Source: Dasypus novemcinctus (lineage: Eukaryota; Chordata; Mammalia; Cingulata; Dasypodidae). From it: a DNA stretch of 64,000 nt. The notes under the pieces are model-generated. The model worked only from the letters and a program-made list of their open reading frames with translations, did not search any database and was not told the origin of the DNA. Each line of letters begins with the position of its first letter. Within the stretch, counting starts at the first letter, position 1. Location: NCBI RefSeq assembly GCF_030445035.2, contig NC_080680.1, positions 96,539,157 to 96,603,156 of the forward strand, given 5' to 3'. A program made the position numbers and the translations under genes. This document shows, piece after piece, positions 1-11,244 of the stretch.

Positions 1-335
1 AAGTAAGATTTGAAAAAATCAGATGAACTGAGTAAAAAAGTGAAAAATTTCCATTCCAAATATTGAACCTTCAGTAATTGAAAATAAAAAATAATTTTCA
101 TTAACATAAATGCATTTAAAGAAGTCTAAAGCAATTCTAACTCTCAAAATTTAAATATTCAATAAGTGCTACCATGAAGACCCAGGGGAATAGGTTTTGT
201 ATAAAGCCTTTTGAAATATAAAAACTTACTAAAAAAAGAATGTCCAAGGTTCCTCCCTTTTTATATATCTTATTCAATGTTTATATCTATATAAGTGAGA
301 GGCATTACTGAATTGTATCCTTTTCCTGCAGCGTG
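1..335. other. AT-rich stretch, nothing recognised
   Basis: This AT-rich stretch has no ORF of note and no repeat family I can name. It may be single-copy intergenic DNA or a decayed repeat. Confidence 0.4.
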
Positions 336-809
336 TATGTATCAGGATAATAGATCCCTCCGTTTTCTGTCTACTAAAGCAAATATCATGCAATGGGCAG
401 ATTTAAACAGGACTTTATTGGTTTATGGTCTTGAGACTAGGAAGAGGCCAAAACAGAGGCATCATCATGGCAATGCTTTCTTCCTGAAGCCTCTGGAATC
501 CAGGGGCTCTCTGCTGGTCCTCCTTGGAGCTCCTTTTCTTTTCTCTTACATGAAGCTTTCCTCTCCTTTCTCTTCCAAGGTCCCTTGACTTCTGGCTTCC
601 AGCTTCTTTCTGTGAATTTCACTCTCTAACACTAACCTTCTTCTACTTGTAAAAGAGTCCTGTAATCGGGAGTAAGACCTATCCTGTTTCACGTGGCCAC
701 ACCATAGCTAATATAACATTCTCAAAATTCCTCTTTACAAAGGGTTCACACCATTGTAAACTAAAATTAAGATCATGCTTTCTTCTGGGGGTCATAATTC
801 AACATAACA
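336..809 (-). repeat. MaLR-type LTR (MLT1-like), minus strand
   Basis: Read on the minus strand it begins with TGTTATGTTGAATTATGACC near 809 and ends in a 'tactaaagcaaatat...' segment near 375. That is the layout of MLT1/MST-type LTRs of the ERVL-MaLR class. The same kind of sequence recurs at 46638-47085 and 49197-49650. The distal boundary is approximate. The family call is from memory of consensus style. Confidence 0.6.
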
Positions 810-985
810 TAGGAAGTATTCACTCTTTTCCAATGTTTTGGAGGAGTATGTATAGAATTGCTATTATTTCTTCATTAAATGGCTAATAGCATTATCACTG
901 ACCATCTTTGCCTGAAGGTTTTTCTGGTGATGTTTCTAATGAAAAACTAAATTTCATTAATTGTTATAAAACTTTCAAAGTTAAC

Positions 986-2102
986 TTACCTGACAGCCAG
1001 CAAGATGGCAGCAGAGTAAGGAGCTCCTAAAGTCAGCTCATACTACAGGACAGTTAGTAATCACCCAGAGCTATCTAAAGAAACTGTTTGGGGGCTACAG
1101 GAGACTAGAAGAGTATCCTGCAACATCCTTGAAAGAAAGGAAGGAGGAGACTGCCCATTTGCAGAGAAGGTTTGTAACTAGAGACTCTACACTGCAGAGG
1201 CCTATGCCCATACTCCACTGGCTGCAAAAACCACCTTGGGAGCTATTCTGTTGCTGCAATTAGAAGCTCCACTTCCTAAAAATGGGGGAGAAAGAGATGT
1301 TAGGATCAACTTCAACTACTGATTAGTAAATTCAGCTGGCTTAAGTATAATCCTAAGAACAGCTAAAGTTTGAACCTCTCCAAGTCAGAAAGACTGGCTT
1401 CTTTCACCCAGATCAACCTGCAGCCTGGCTTAGGTTTCAGTTACACCTCTAGCAAGGAGGAATCTGGCAGGCCTTGCACCAGCCTCTCTGGGTAACTGCA
1501 CATACATTTGGCTGGCACTGACAGAATAGTCAGAAGTCTATGAAGCAAATGCAGTCATTTTGGTACAATGCAGCATAGATTGCTGCCCACACCTATAGCT
1601 ATATCCCTGCCCCAGGCAGGTGAGAAAACAGCATGAAACTTCATCAGTCTTTCTGGGCAACTACAGTCTAGGCTTGCATGAGTTCAATTATTACAGATGA
1701 CTATGGCTCTTTCTCTACCCCTGTCAAAGGAGAAATTTGGGAGAAGTATCATCAATCCTCGAGGCAATGAGGGCAGCTTGAGCTTCCACAGCTTACAGCA
1801 TCAACTATGTCTTTGGCTTCTCCTGTACAAACAGCAAGGGAGAAAGGGCAAGGAAGTCATAAACTACAGAGAGAAACTGCACTCAGAATAAATATATCTA
1901 GTAAGCCAGATGCCAAGACACCAACAAAAAATTACAATCCACACCAAGAAACAGGAAGATATGGTCAAGTTAAAGGAACATGATAAGCCTCCAGATGACA
2001 TAAAGGAGTTGAGACAACTAATCATAGATATGCAAACAAATAAAAATTCAATGAGATGGCTAAAGAGATTAAGGATATTAAGAACACATTAGAGGAAATG
2101 GA
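986..2102 (+). mobile_element. LINE-1 5' UTR and start of ORF1 region
   Basis: It begins near 'cagcaagatggcagcagagt', typical of the start of this L1 lineage (compare 10106 and 50885). It runs through a non-coding leader into a lysine/glutamate-rich reading frame (1910-2092) resembling the coiled-coil part of ORF1. A SINE interrupts the element at about 2103. It is old, with many stops. Confidence 0.6.
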
Positions 2103-2562
2103 TATGGCTCAACCAGTTGGGCTCCTGTCTACTATGTAAGAGGTCCAGTGTTCGATGCCCAGAACCTCCTGGTGAGGGTAAGGTGGCCCATGTGGCAAGC
2201 TGGCCCATGCAAAATGCCAGCCCATGCTGGAATGCCATCCCCTGCAGGAGTGCCCCTCTGCATGGGAATGCTGCCCAGTGTGGGAAAGGCACTCTGGGCA
2301 GGTGTGCCACCTGATGCTGAGAGTTGGAGCAGCAAGATGATGCAACAAAAGGCACAGAGGAGAGAAAACAAGAAGATGTAGCAGAACAGGGAGTGGCATA
2401 AGAGAGTACTAGCTTTTCTCCCACTCTGGAATATCCCAGGATTGGTTCCCAGAGATGCTTAATGAGAATACAAGCACACTCAGAAGAACACACAGCAAAT
2501 GGACACAGAGAGCAGAAAATGGGCAGGATGGGAGTGGGGAGAAATAAATAAAATAAATCTTT
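2103..2562 (+). repeat. tRNA-derived SINE (armadillo DAS-type)
   Basis: It starts with a diverged tRNA-like head ('atggctcaaccagttgggctcctg', box-B-like 'gttcgatgccc') and continues through the 'ctggcccatg' body. It ends with the family tail 'ggagagaaataaataaaataaatcttt'. It lies inside L1 ORF1 sequence. An internal insertion around 2395-2490 makes it longer than the other copies. Confidence 0.75.
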
Positions 2563-3310
2563 ATAGCATATCTTACAGAAATGAAAGCTGCAATAATTGA
2601 AATTAAAAATACACTAGTATTATATAATAGCAGATTTGAAGAGATAAAAGAAAGGATTGGTGAGCTTGAAGATATGGTCTCTGAAGGAGAATGTACAAAA
2701 GAACAAATGAAGAAAAGAATACAAAAATTGAACTTTGTCTCAGGGAACTAAATAAGAGCAAGACATATGCAATTATACATGTCTTGGGTGTCCTAGAAGG
2801 AGAAGAGAAGGGAAAAGGGGCAGAAGTAATATTTGAAGAAATAATGGTAGAAAATTTCCTAACCCTATTGAAGAATATAGATAGCCATGTCCAAGAAGCA
2901 CAATGTACTCCCATCTGAGTAAATCTGAATAGACCAATTCTGAGATACATATTAATCAGAATGTCAAATGCCAAAGACAAAGAGAATTCTGAGAGCAGCG
3001 AGAGAATAGCAATGCCTAATATATAAGGGATACCCAAAAAGATTAAATGTCTATTTCTCATCAGAAACTATGGAGGCAAGAAGACAGAGGTATGATACAT
3101 TTAAGATACTGCAAATGAAAAACTTCCAGTCAAGAATCTTATATCTGGCAAGACTGTCTTTCAAAAAAGAGAGTGGGTTTCGAATATTCACAGATAAACA
3201 GAAACTGAGAGAGTTTGCAACCAAGGGATTGGACTTGCAAGAAATACTAAAGGATGTGCTGCAGTCTGAAATGAAAAGACAGGATAGAGAGGTTTGAAAC
3301 AGAGTCTAGA
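2563..3310 (+). pseudogene. LINE-1 ORF1 remnant
   Basis: Broken frames (2691-2918, 3070-3297) encode L1 ORF1-like text. This includes a basic/acidic segment ending at 'VENFLTLLKNIDSHVQEAQ' and a C-terminal block containing 'FQSRILYLARLSF' and 'FTDKQKLREF', as in the ORF1p RNA-binding and C-terminal domains. Stops and frame changes separate the blocks, so no ORF1p could be made. It continues the L1 that starts at 986. Confidence 0.65.
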
Positions 3311-3364
3311 AATGAAGATTTTATCAGTAAAAGTACTGAAAAGTGTCAAAAAGGTGGTAAAAAT

Positions 3365-3605
3365 AAAATATGACAGATAAATCCCAAATATTTAGGAATA
3401 AACTTAACCAATGATATAAAGGATTTATGTTCAGAAAACTATAACTCATTGTTAAAAGAAATCAAATAAGACTATAATAATTGAAGAACACTCCATGCTC
3501 ATGGATTAGAAGACTAAATATCATTAAGATGTCAATTCTACTCAAACTTATATACAGATTCAGTGCAATCCCAATAAAATTTCCACCAGCATTCTATGTG
3601 TGCTC
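3365..3605 (+). mobile_element. LINE-1 ORF2 fragment (after the RT core)
   Basis: It reads as the L1 ORF2 segment 'KYLGINL...' followed by 'HGLED' and 'FPPAF'-like text, broken by stops. It joins the ORF1 remnant with most of ORF2 missing, so the element is internally deleted or these are two pieces. Confidence 0.55.
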
Positions 3606-3609
3606 TGAA

Positions 3610-5190
3610 AGAAACTTCTGTGTCCTGCAACCACAGGCTTGAGTTATCTGAGAACCAGGCTCAGACTCTCATTGTATGAGTAGAAGAGTTACAAAGGAAA
3701 CTAAAATCTAACCCCACAGGGTAAATGCGATTAAAGTGAAGGCATTGACTGGAAAGGAGTGGAACCCAGAGGACTGGGATAGAGACATGTGGGATGATGA
3801 TTATATTTTTGGAGACATTGGAACCCTAAATTCTGCTGAGACTTTACCAGATAAGTCTGTGGTGGCCTGCCCAAAGGAGAACACACTTTGTCAACCTTGT
3901 ATCACCCAGCCTCCAGCCTGCCCCAGGGAGTCCAGACCTCCTTCCAGCTCTGAGACAGGTACCAGTCAAACTAAAGCCTGCACTGCCCAGCCACTGGCCT
4001 AACCCAGGAAGTCTGGACCTCCTCTCAACCCTGAGGAAATTCTGATCAAGGAACCATTTCACAGCAAAAGATGTATAGGCATGGGCACATGGAATTCACT
4101 GGTCTTACCATGTTTTCTAACAATCCTGAAGCCCGTTAATGGAAAGGCCTTTTGAAGTTTCAATTATGGCACTAACTAGGTGGCAATACCTTGCAAAGCT
4201 GGGGCAATGTTGTCCGGTAGGGTGTGTATGCTCAAAATAAGTGTCCATTCTATGGTGCTATTTCTTCCATAGCCAGGATACATGAGGCCTGGAATCAACT
4301 CTAGTGATCCACTAGGAAAATTTTTGCTTTCAGTCTCTGCAATCTTAAGCTCTGCTGGTCTACAGGACTTAGTTCCAACAGAAAGAGGGCTGCCACTAGG
4401 GAACACAACAATGATTCCATTGGTCCAGAAGACTACCACCTAGATACTTTGGGCTCCTCTTACCTCTGAATCAATGAGCAAAGAAGGGACTTAATGTACT
4501 TGCTGGGGTGATTGGTCTTGACTATCAAGAGGAAATAGGACTGCATGTACATAATAGGGGTAAAGAAGAGTTTGGTTGGAATAGAGGAGGTTCTCTAGGG
4601 CATCTTTTAGTACTGTCATGCCCTGTGATTAAAGGCAATGGAAAATTGCAACAACAAAATCCAAGCAGGACTAATAATGGCCCAGAACCTTCAAGAATGA
4701 AACTTAGGGTCACCCAACCAGGAAATGAACCACAGCCAGCCAAAATGCTTGCTGAAGGTAATGGGAATGTGAAATGGATAGTGGAAGAAGAAAGTGATAA
4801 ATATGAACTTTGACCATGTGACCAGAAATGAGGACTATAATAGTCATTAATCTTTCTTCCTTGTTTCATTATAAGTATGGTTGTATATGTACATAAAATG
4901 AAAAGCTTTGTTTTCTTCCCTTATACTTTCCCTTATCATATGCAAGTTGAATTAGTTTCATGTCGTAGTATTTAAGGATGTCAAGTTTGAAAGTGAATAT
5001 TATGCAAGGACTTGCACCTTATTCTGTAGGGAATTAATGCATTTCAGTTGTACGCAGGAGAGTTGAACATTGTTAGGCAGATAGAAAAAAAAGTATATAT
5101 ATATATATATTTGTCTGTTATTGTTTTTACTTAGAGACTAATTATGGTTTAAGGTAATGTGTATGGTTGCCAAGTTGACAAGGGGTGGAC
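3610..5190 (+). mobile_element. ERVL-class internal region, 3' part
   Basis: This mostly non-coding stretch leads directly into the LTR at 5191 through a purine-rich tract 'acaaggggtggac' (5178-5190), which is a credible polypurine tract. Small frames at 3736-4002 and 4508-4813 have no clear domain. It resembles the env-less 3' portion of an ERVL-type element. The 5' limit is uncertain. Confidence 0.5.
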
Positions 5191-5652
5191 TGTAATGGTT
5201 AGGCTAATGGGTCAACTTGGCCAGGTAATTGTGCCATTACTTGGTCAAGAAAGCACTGGGCTAACTGTAATACAAGGGCATTTATAGACTTTAGTCATCA
5301 GTGAGTTTACACTGCATACATGGCTGATTACATCTATTATCAACCAGTAAGATTGCTGTCAGCAATAAGTGACTTTTTATCCAATCAGATGAATGCCTTA
5401 AAATGGGAAGTGATTCAGCATTCAGAAAGAACTTCCCAGCTTGTCTTTGGACAGCCAACGTCTCCTGAGTTTGGAGAGTCCTGGAAACTCATCAAGGACC
5501 TTCAGTGGACTGTCATCAGAGCTCCTAGTTGACAGTCTGCTTGTGGAACCCAGACTTGTGCATCCCCACAGTCACATGAATCTTATAAAATCTCAGGCTA
5601 TTTACAGATATCTCCTATTGATTCTGTTCCCTAGAGAATCCTAACTAATACA
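5191..5652 (+). repeat. ERVL-class LTR (LTR16/MLT2-like)
   Basis: It starts TGTAATGGTTAGGCTAATGG and ends CCTAACTAATACA, giving TG...CA ends about 462 bp apart. It follows a polypurine tract, so it is the 3' LTR of the element upstream. The opening text and the 'ctaactaataca' end are characteristic of ERVL LTRs of the LTR16/MLT2 group. An (AT)n run lies upstream at 5093-5110. Confidence 0.65.
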
Positions 5653-5885
5653 GTAGTAATATTTTGAGGATGACTTTAATCATTAGTTTAAGGTGTTTCA
5701 TAATAATGAAAGGTATTGGTGGTAGGGAAAAGTATGAGAGCCCTGTATGATGTTATGTATGTTTGTTTTGTAAGTTCACAACTATTACTATACACTTACT
5801 ATCTATATATGTTTATGTATGGGTGGTATACTTCAATAATTTTTTAAGAAATAGAAAAAAATTACCTATACCTTAGTTCTCTTCT
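5653..5885. other. Unassigned AT-rich sequence
   Basis: No ORF and no family that I recognise. Confidence 0.3.
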
Positions 5886-6630
5886 AGTTTTTTCAGTCTT
5901 ATTGATGTGTAATTGGCATGCAATTGCAGATATTTAAAGCATTCATTCTGATAAGTTTTGACATATGAATACACAAAGAAACCATCCATTACAACAGTCA
6001 AGTCAGTGAAAACATCCAACGCTCTCAAAGATTTCCTCATTCCACTGTGTAAGAGATTCCACCTACAATTTTCTTCTTCAAACCCTCTTCTCTATAACCA
6101 GACAGCCATTGATCTGTGCTCTAACACTAAGCATTAATTTTCCATTTCTAGAATTTTATATAAATGAAATCACACAGTATATACTAGAGTTTGCGTGACT
6201 TCTTTAAGCATGACTCTTGTGAAATTCATTCAAGTTGGTGTTTTTTTATGAGTCAATTCTTTTTCATTACTAAGTAGTATTCCAGGAGTTGATTAATACT
6301 TAAGTTATTGTTGGTTAACATTGGGTTTGTATCCTATTTTGGACCATTAAAAATAGAGCTAGTCTGAACAATATGGACCACACTTTGAATGGATATGTGC
6401 TTTCATTTCTCATGTTATATACCTAAGGGTATAATAACAAGATCATATATTAAGAGCATGATCAATATTTTCAGAAACTACCAGTGGATTTTTTAAATTG
6501 CTGTATGATTTCTATTCCCAACAACAATGCACAATAGTTCAAATCCCTTCTAATCCTCACCAGCACATGGTATGGTCTCACTCTTTAATTTTAATATTCT
6601 AACTGTGTAGTGGTATCTTGCTTAACCCAG
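5886..6630 (-). mobile_element. Old LINE-1 3' part, minus strand
   Basis: The plus strand shows the usual reversed L1 3'-end phrases, such as the 'attgatgtgtaattggcatgcaatt' type, then 'taaatgaaatcacacagtata' and 'ctagtctgaacaatatgg'. These match the ORF2 C-terminus and 3' UTR read backwards. It is well diverged, with no open frame. Confidence 0.55.
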
Positions 6631-7600
6631 AACCATGAAGTATTTCTCATATGTTTTCTTCTAGATATTTTGTCATTTTAGGTTTTACATTTACATGTAT
6701 TACACACTTTGAGTTCTATGTTGTGCATAGTGCAAGGTCTTGCTAGAATTTCATATTGATGAATACAGATATTTAAGTCTTCCAGAATCATTAGCTCATA
6801 AAATACTATTCTTCACACTACATGACTCATGGACCTAATTAATCCTCTTCAGAAAATGTCAGAAATAGATATGCAATTTTACAGAAAAGATCTGCAGAAG
6901 ATCTTTTTGTGTAATGGCTTAGAACCTCTTGAATTGCACAGAATAACAAGATATTTGAGATTTTTGTAATAGCAAAAACACTACCAGCCTGAACGAGAAG
7001 ATACAGAGGTATATGACAAAGTGAAGGAACCATCAGCTCATGGGCAGAAACATAGATACAGAGGTCTGGGCTTGATGGGACTTCTTTGGGCCAAGAGAGA
7101 GGAGCTACCACTGTGGCATGTGAAAAGGATGGACATATCCCAGTGTTACAGGAGATCATGGCCACAACTGTGACCTCATAAGGGATGGGGGTGCCCTTCC
7201 ACCGAGCTGAAGAACACAGAATCAAGTCACAGATTATACTCAGAACTTGGAATCTAATGGAAATTGGCCTGTGGGTTTTGGACTTCCTTTGGACCTATGA
7301 CCCCTATTTTCCTTCCACCTTCTTCCTTCTGTAATGAGAATGTCTATCCTATCCCTTTCCACTATTGTAGATTGAAAGCAGATAATGTGTGTCTAGGTTT
7401 TATAGGTCCACACTTGGAAGGAAATATTGACTTAAGTTGACCATACTCATGAATGATTTAGATGAGGTTTGGGGCAAGAGTTGTTACTGACATAGCTCAA
7501 GACTTTTTGGTAATTGATAAAGAGTATGCATTTTTGAATGTGATACCAACATTCTTTTTAGGAGCTCAAAGGAAAGACTGTTTTGAATTGAAAGATATAT
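6631..7600. other. Diverged LTR-retroelement-like sequence, unassigned
   Basis: There is no convincing coding region. Part of it (about 7130-7400) looks like the start of an old LTR or MaLR internal sequence, for example 'gacctcataagggatg', but I cannot fix boundaries. It precedes a MaLR-like LTR in the same orientation. Confidence 0.3.
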
Positions 7601-7960
7601 ACAAGGCCTAACCCTTGGTCCTGTGGATTTAAACTCATTTATAAATATGATCTCTGATGATGTCATCAGTTAAGGTAAAGACAACCTGAATCAGGGTGGG
7701 ACTTAATCCAATATACTTGCTATTAAGCAAGAAATTGTACTCAGTGGAAGAGGAGTCAAAGGCCATTGACAGGGGCAGAGACTAAGCTCTACATTTCCAG
7801 TAGGCCACCACCAGTACAGGCAGAGTTCAACAAAGAATGAGCCAGTCAACACCTTACTTTCAGACTTCTAGACTCCTAAACAATGAGATAGTTTCCTATT
7901 GTTTAGGTTGATAAGGCAAACTAAAGAATATGAATTAAGCCTTCTATGTCCTTACTGTTC
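7600..7960 (+). repeat. MaLR-type LTR (MLT1-like), plus strand
   Basis: It contains 'tgatgtcatcagttaaggt' followed by 'aatcagggtgggacttaatccaatat', the signature middle of MLT1-type LTRs. It ends with a 'tattgtttaggttgata' segment like the MLT1 'tgttgtttaagcc' end. Boundaries are approximate. Confidence 0.5.
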
Positions 7961-8084
7961 TTCTGTTTCTTCAATAAATTGAATTAATACCTTGAATTAA
8001 AATTGGTGTCAAAATATTTGATTATAATTGCAGATATGTCTAATTCTACTTGCAGTGCTAAGTGATTTGCTAAATATATTTTGG

Positions 8085-8660
8085 GTTCATTTTTTTTTCA
8101 TTTTTAAAGAAGCTTTAAATTACATAAATGGTACATCAAAAATATAGGGGATTCCCATATACCCCACTCCTTCTGCCTCTCATATTTTCCCCCATTAACA
8201 AGATCTCGCATTAGAGTGGTGCATTTGTTATAATTGATGAATACATATTGAAGCAATGCTCCTAATCATGGTCTATAGCTCACATTATGATTTACACTTC
8301 ATACCACACAATTTCATAGGTTGACAAAGCGTATATTGGCTTGTATCTGTCATTACAGTATCATGCAGAACAATTCCAATGTCCTAAAAATGCCCAACTA
8401 CATGTAATTTTAAGATTTCTTATTAGGAGGAAAAATGTTTAGAATTATTATGTACTCTTGATTAACTGATATGTTTGTCATTTTGAAATGATGTTCTTTA
8501 TTTCTGCACATATTTTTCCTATGAAATTAATTTGTCTGATATTACTCTAAACAATTCAGATGTATTGATAAAGGTTAACATGGTATATCTTTTCCTATTC
8601 TTTTAGTTTTGTATTCTTATTCTTTTACACTGTGAGATAAAAACATATCTCTATGATAAC
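8085..8660 (-). mobile_element. Old LINE-1 fragments, minus strand
   Basis: An L1 3' end opens with an oligo-T tract at 8090, then 'aggggattcccatataccccac', repeated at 11320 and 52480. It is followed by ORF2-like text read backwards near 8480-8640. No open frame. Confidence 0.5.
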
Positions 8661-8839
8661 TGTTAGGTACTAATTATCTGATTTTATTGGCATGATTTTG
8701 GAGGACTAAAACCTTGGATTGATTTTCATAAATCAAGAACCAGTTCCTGGTAGCTCTATAAGAAATATTATCCAGAACATTAGTCTTATACCCCCTTCAT
8801 ATGCCGAAGGCTCTAGGGTTTCCTTGAGTGGCTGAGCCT

Positions 8840-10020
8840 CATCAGTGAGAGTAGCTAATTTTTAATAAATTATTAAATTGGGTAGGTAAATAAGGGTTTA
8901 TGATATTCCTATAGAGCAAAGGGAACATAATTATTAGTTTTAAGGTACAATGAATAGCAATGCAACTGGAAAAAAATCTTGACCAAAAGGAGGCAAGAGT
9001 AAAGACAAATGAGTTTATATGGTTAGGAGTCCTCAAAGTGTATCATGAGGTTATTCCAGAGGTATGTTTATGCTCATCTCAGCAAGATCTCATTGACTGC
9101 AACAGTAAATATTGCTTCAAAGAGCAAAGAGCCTAAGGACTCTGGAGACATTCAGACACTATATGAAGGGCTGACATCTCAGGAGTTTGGCACTATGCCT
9201 ATGGTCCCCACTTTGGAATATATGCTCCCCAGTGTATCAGAGTGATGATTTCCCAACACATGGCTCTTCTGCCCCCTATAGTTGAACCTATAGTTAGTAC
9301 TAGAGTTGATAGTGTTATGCCCAAGAGATTTAAATTTTTGGGCTTTCCATGTGCCAGTCATGCCCTGAAACTCAACAGAGTTGCAACACCTACTCTCCAG
9401 TTCATTGGACTCACCCAGGACAACTAACCAGGAAATGATGATGGACAGCAACCATCCCAAGGAACAGAGAGAGTTTACAACTGCAAGCAAGATAGTCCCA
9501 TCCATCTACCCCAAGGGATCTAGACTCCCTCTCATTTAGAGGCAGAGTGGGCATCACCATCCCAGAATCCTCAGGATTGGAGAATGAATGATGGACTAGA
9601 GTAGACTTACAGTTGTTCTACTATAGACTTATTGTTAGTCTAGCGATGGAAGAACTTTTATCATTGATATTGAGGTGGTGGGCACCAGAGGTTCTGAGAG
9701 GAGGGATAGGGGCAAAATAGGTGTAATATGGAGGCATTTTAGGGCCTTTGGAATTGTCCTGAATGATGTTGCAATGACAGATATGCGCCTCTATATATCT
9801 TGTCATAACTTACAAAATTTTGAGGGAGAGAGTATAAACTACAATGTAAACTATAATCCATGTTCATCAATTGTAACAAATGTACCACACAATTGAAGGA
9901 TGTTATTAATGTGAGAAAGAGTGGAGGGATAGGGAGTGGGGCATATGGAAATCCCCTACATTTTTTATGTATCATTTATGTAATCTAAGTACTTTTAAAA
10001 AACAAAAATTTAAATTAAAG
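8840..10020 (+). mobile_element. LINE-1 3' UTR, plus strand, 5'-truncated
   Basis: This is the sense-strand version of the L1 3' UTR seen reversed at 11245-14130. It ends 'aactacaatgtaaactataatccatgttcatc...aacaaatgtaccacac', then 'ggaaatcccctacattttttatgta' and an A-rich tail at about 9990-10020. The small frames in it are not genes. Confidence 0.6.
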
Positions 10021-10105
10021 AAAATGTTCATTTAATATCTTTGGGTCTCAAAGGTTGGCTATAAATAAATGTTTCCTCCACTGTAAAATGGTTTTAGAGA
10101 GCAAT

Positions 10106-10240
10106 CAAGCATTCTAGCAAGATGGCAGCATAAGATATTCCAGGGTTCCATTCTCTCTAGAATTTCTGAACAACTATCAAAGATGGCAGTGAAATAACCA
10201 CTTAAGAACCCACTTTTCAGAGTAGCCCTCCCTTACTGAC
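10106..10240 (+). mobile_element. LINE-1 5' UTR fragment
   Basis: It starts 'gcaagatggcagcataag', the same opening as 990 and 50895. It is interrupted by LTR-like sequence from about 10241 and seems to resume near 10742. Confidence 0.5.
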
Positions 10241-10741
10241 TTGTAAAATTTTCTAGAAGTTTCTATTTCCCTTTCGTCCAAAGGCCCACCTCCTCATGTT
10301 AATCATAGAAGGCTTGTTCCTTCACTAGACAAGTTACTGTTTCTTCTCCCCCTTGCAGTACCTGCTAACACCAGCTCTGATCAGTTCAAGTCACAGAGCA
10401 TGCTAGGCCTCCATTTTAAGACAAAGCCTAATTTCAAGTGACCATGCTCTCCTTAAACCCACCTTTCCCAAACTGAATTGGTCCACATCATTTCACCCTA
10501 TCCATAACCATACCTCATAGCGAGCTTTCCCCAACTGAATTGTCCCACACCATCTCACACCATTCTTAGCCATGCCCTTAAGCCCACCCTTTTCTAGATG
10601 ATATAAAACCCAATGCCCATTTTGTTCATTGATATTGATCTGAAGTGTGCCTCCAGTCTCCTTGTTGGTTGACTACTAAATAAACTCTTTCTTTTCTCAA
10701 AATCCTAGTCACTCAGCATTGTCTTCTATGCACATCAGCAG
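10241..10741 (+). repeat. Probable solitary LTR
   Basis: This roughly 500-bp block has a TATA box 'gatataaaaccc' near 10600 and a polyadenylation signal AATAAA near 10678. It is followed by a short U5-like stretch ending close to 'cacatcagca'. It separates two pieces of L1 5' UTR, so it looks inserted. I could not find a convincing target-site duplication, so the exact ends are uncertain. Confidence 0.5.
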
Positions 10742-11235
10742 TGCAATCTTCCTCAAAACTCTAGAAAAAAGTTAAACATTTGCAGCAAATGGGTAGGTGC
10801 CGAACCAAGAAAATACAACTTTAAAAAAAATATGAGAAGCACCTTGTACCTTTGCTGGACCCTCACTAAGCTACTCCTTAGTGTGGTGTGATGTGGATCT
10901 TGCCTGCACTCACCTTGAGGGTTCCTGGCCCTGTTCCAGAAGGAGCAGGTAAACCTTATGTGCATACAGGGGTGCCTACATGTTGCTGTCAATTTTGGAG
11001 TGGCAGCTGGAAATACTAAACTAGGATATTTAACTCTACCTCACCCTCCCAAAATTTGCCCTGTGGGCAAGAGCATTTGAGAACAACTAAAGTTTTTTAA
11101 AAATGAATAGGTCAAAGCAGATTGGGGCAAAAGATTGCCTGCAAATAATACAATAAAGCACAATGGAGGTGGGGGAAGTATATTTCAAAAGAAGAAGAAG
11201 GGGCACTCAGTTTCCTTTAAATGGGGGAAATTCTG
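10742..11235 (+). mobile_element. LINE-1 5' UTR continued
   Basis: Non-coding L1 leader-like sequence ('aactctagaaaaaagttaaac', 'aaaagattgcctgcaaataa') continues after the LTR insertion. No open frame. Confidence 0.4.
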
Positions 11236-11244
11236 AGGGCATGC

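Noticed and set aside
2603-3061. 152-aa minus-strand frame
   Set aside because: Antisense of an L1 ORF1 remnant.
6839-7225. 128-aa minus-strand frame
   Set aside because: No domain; lies in old LTR-like sequence with no supporting features.
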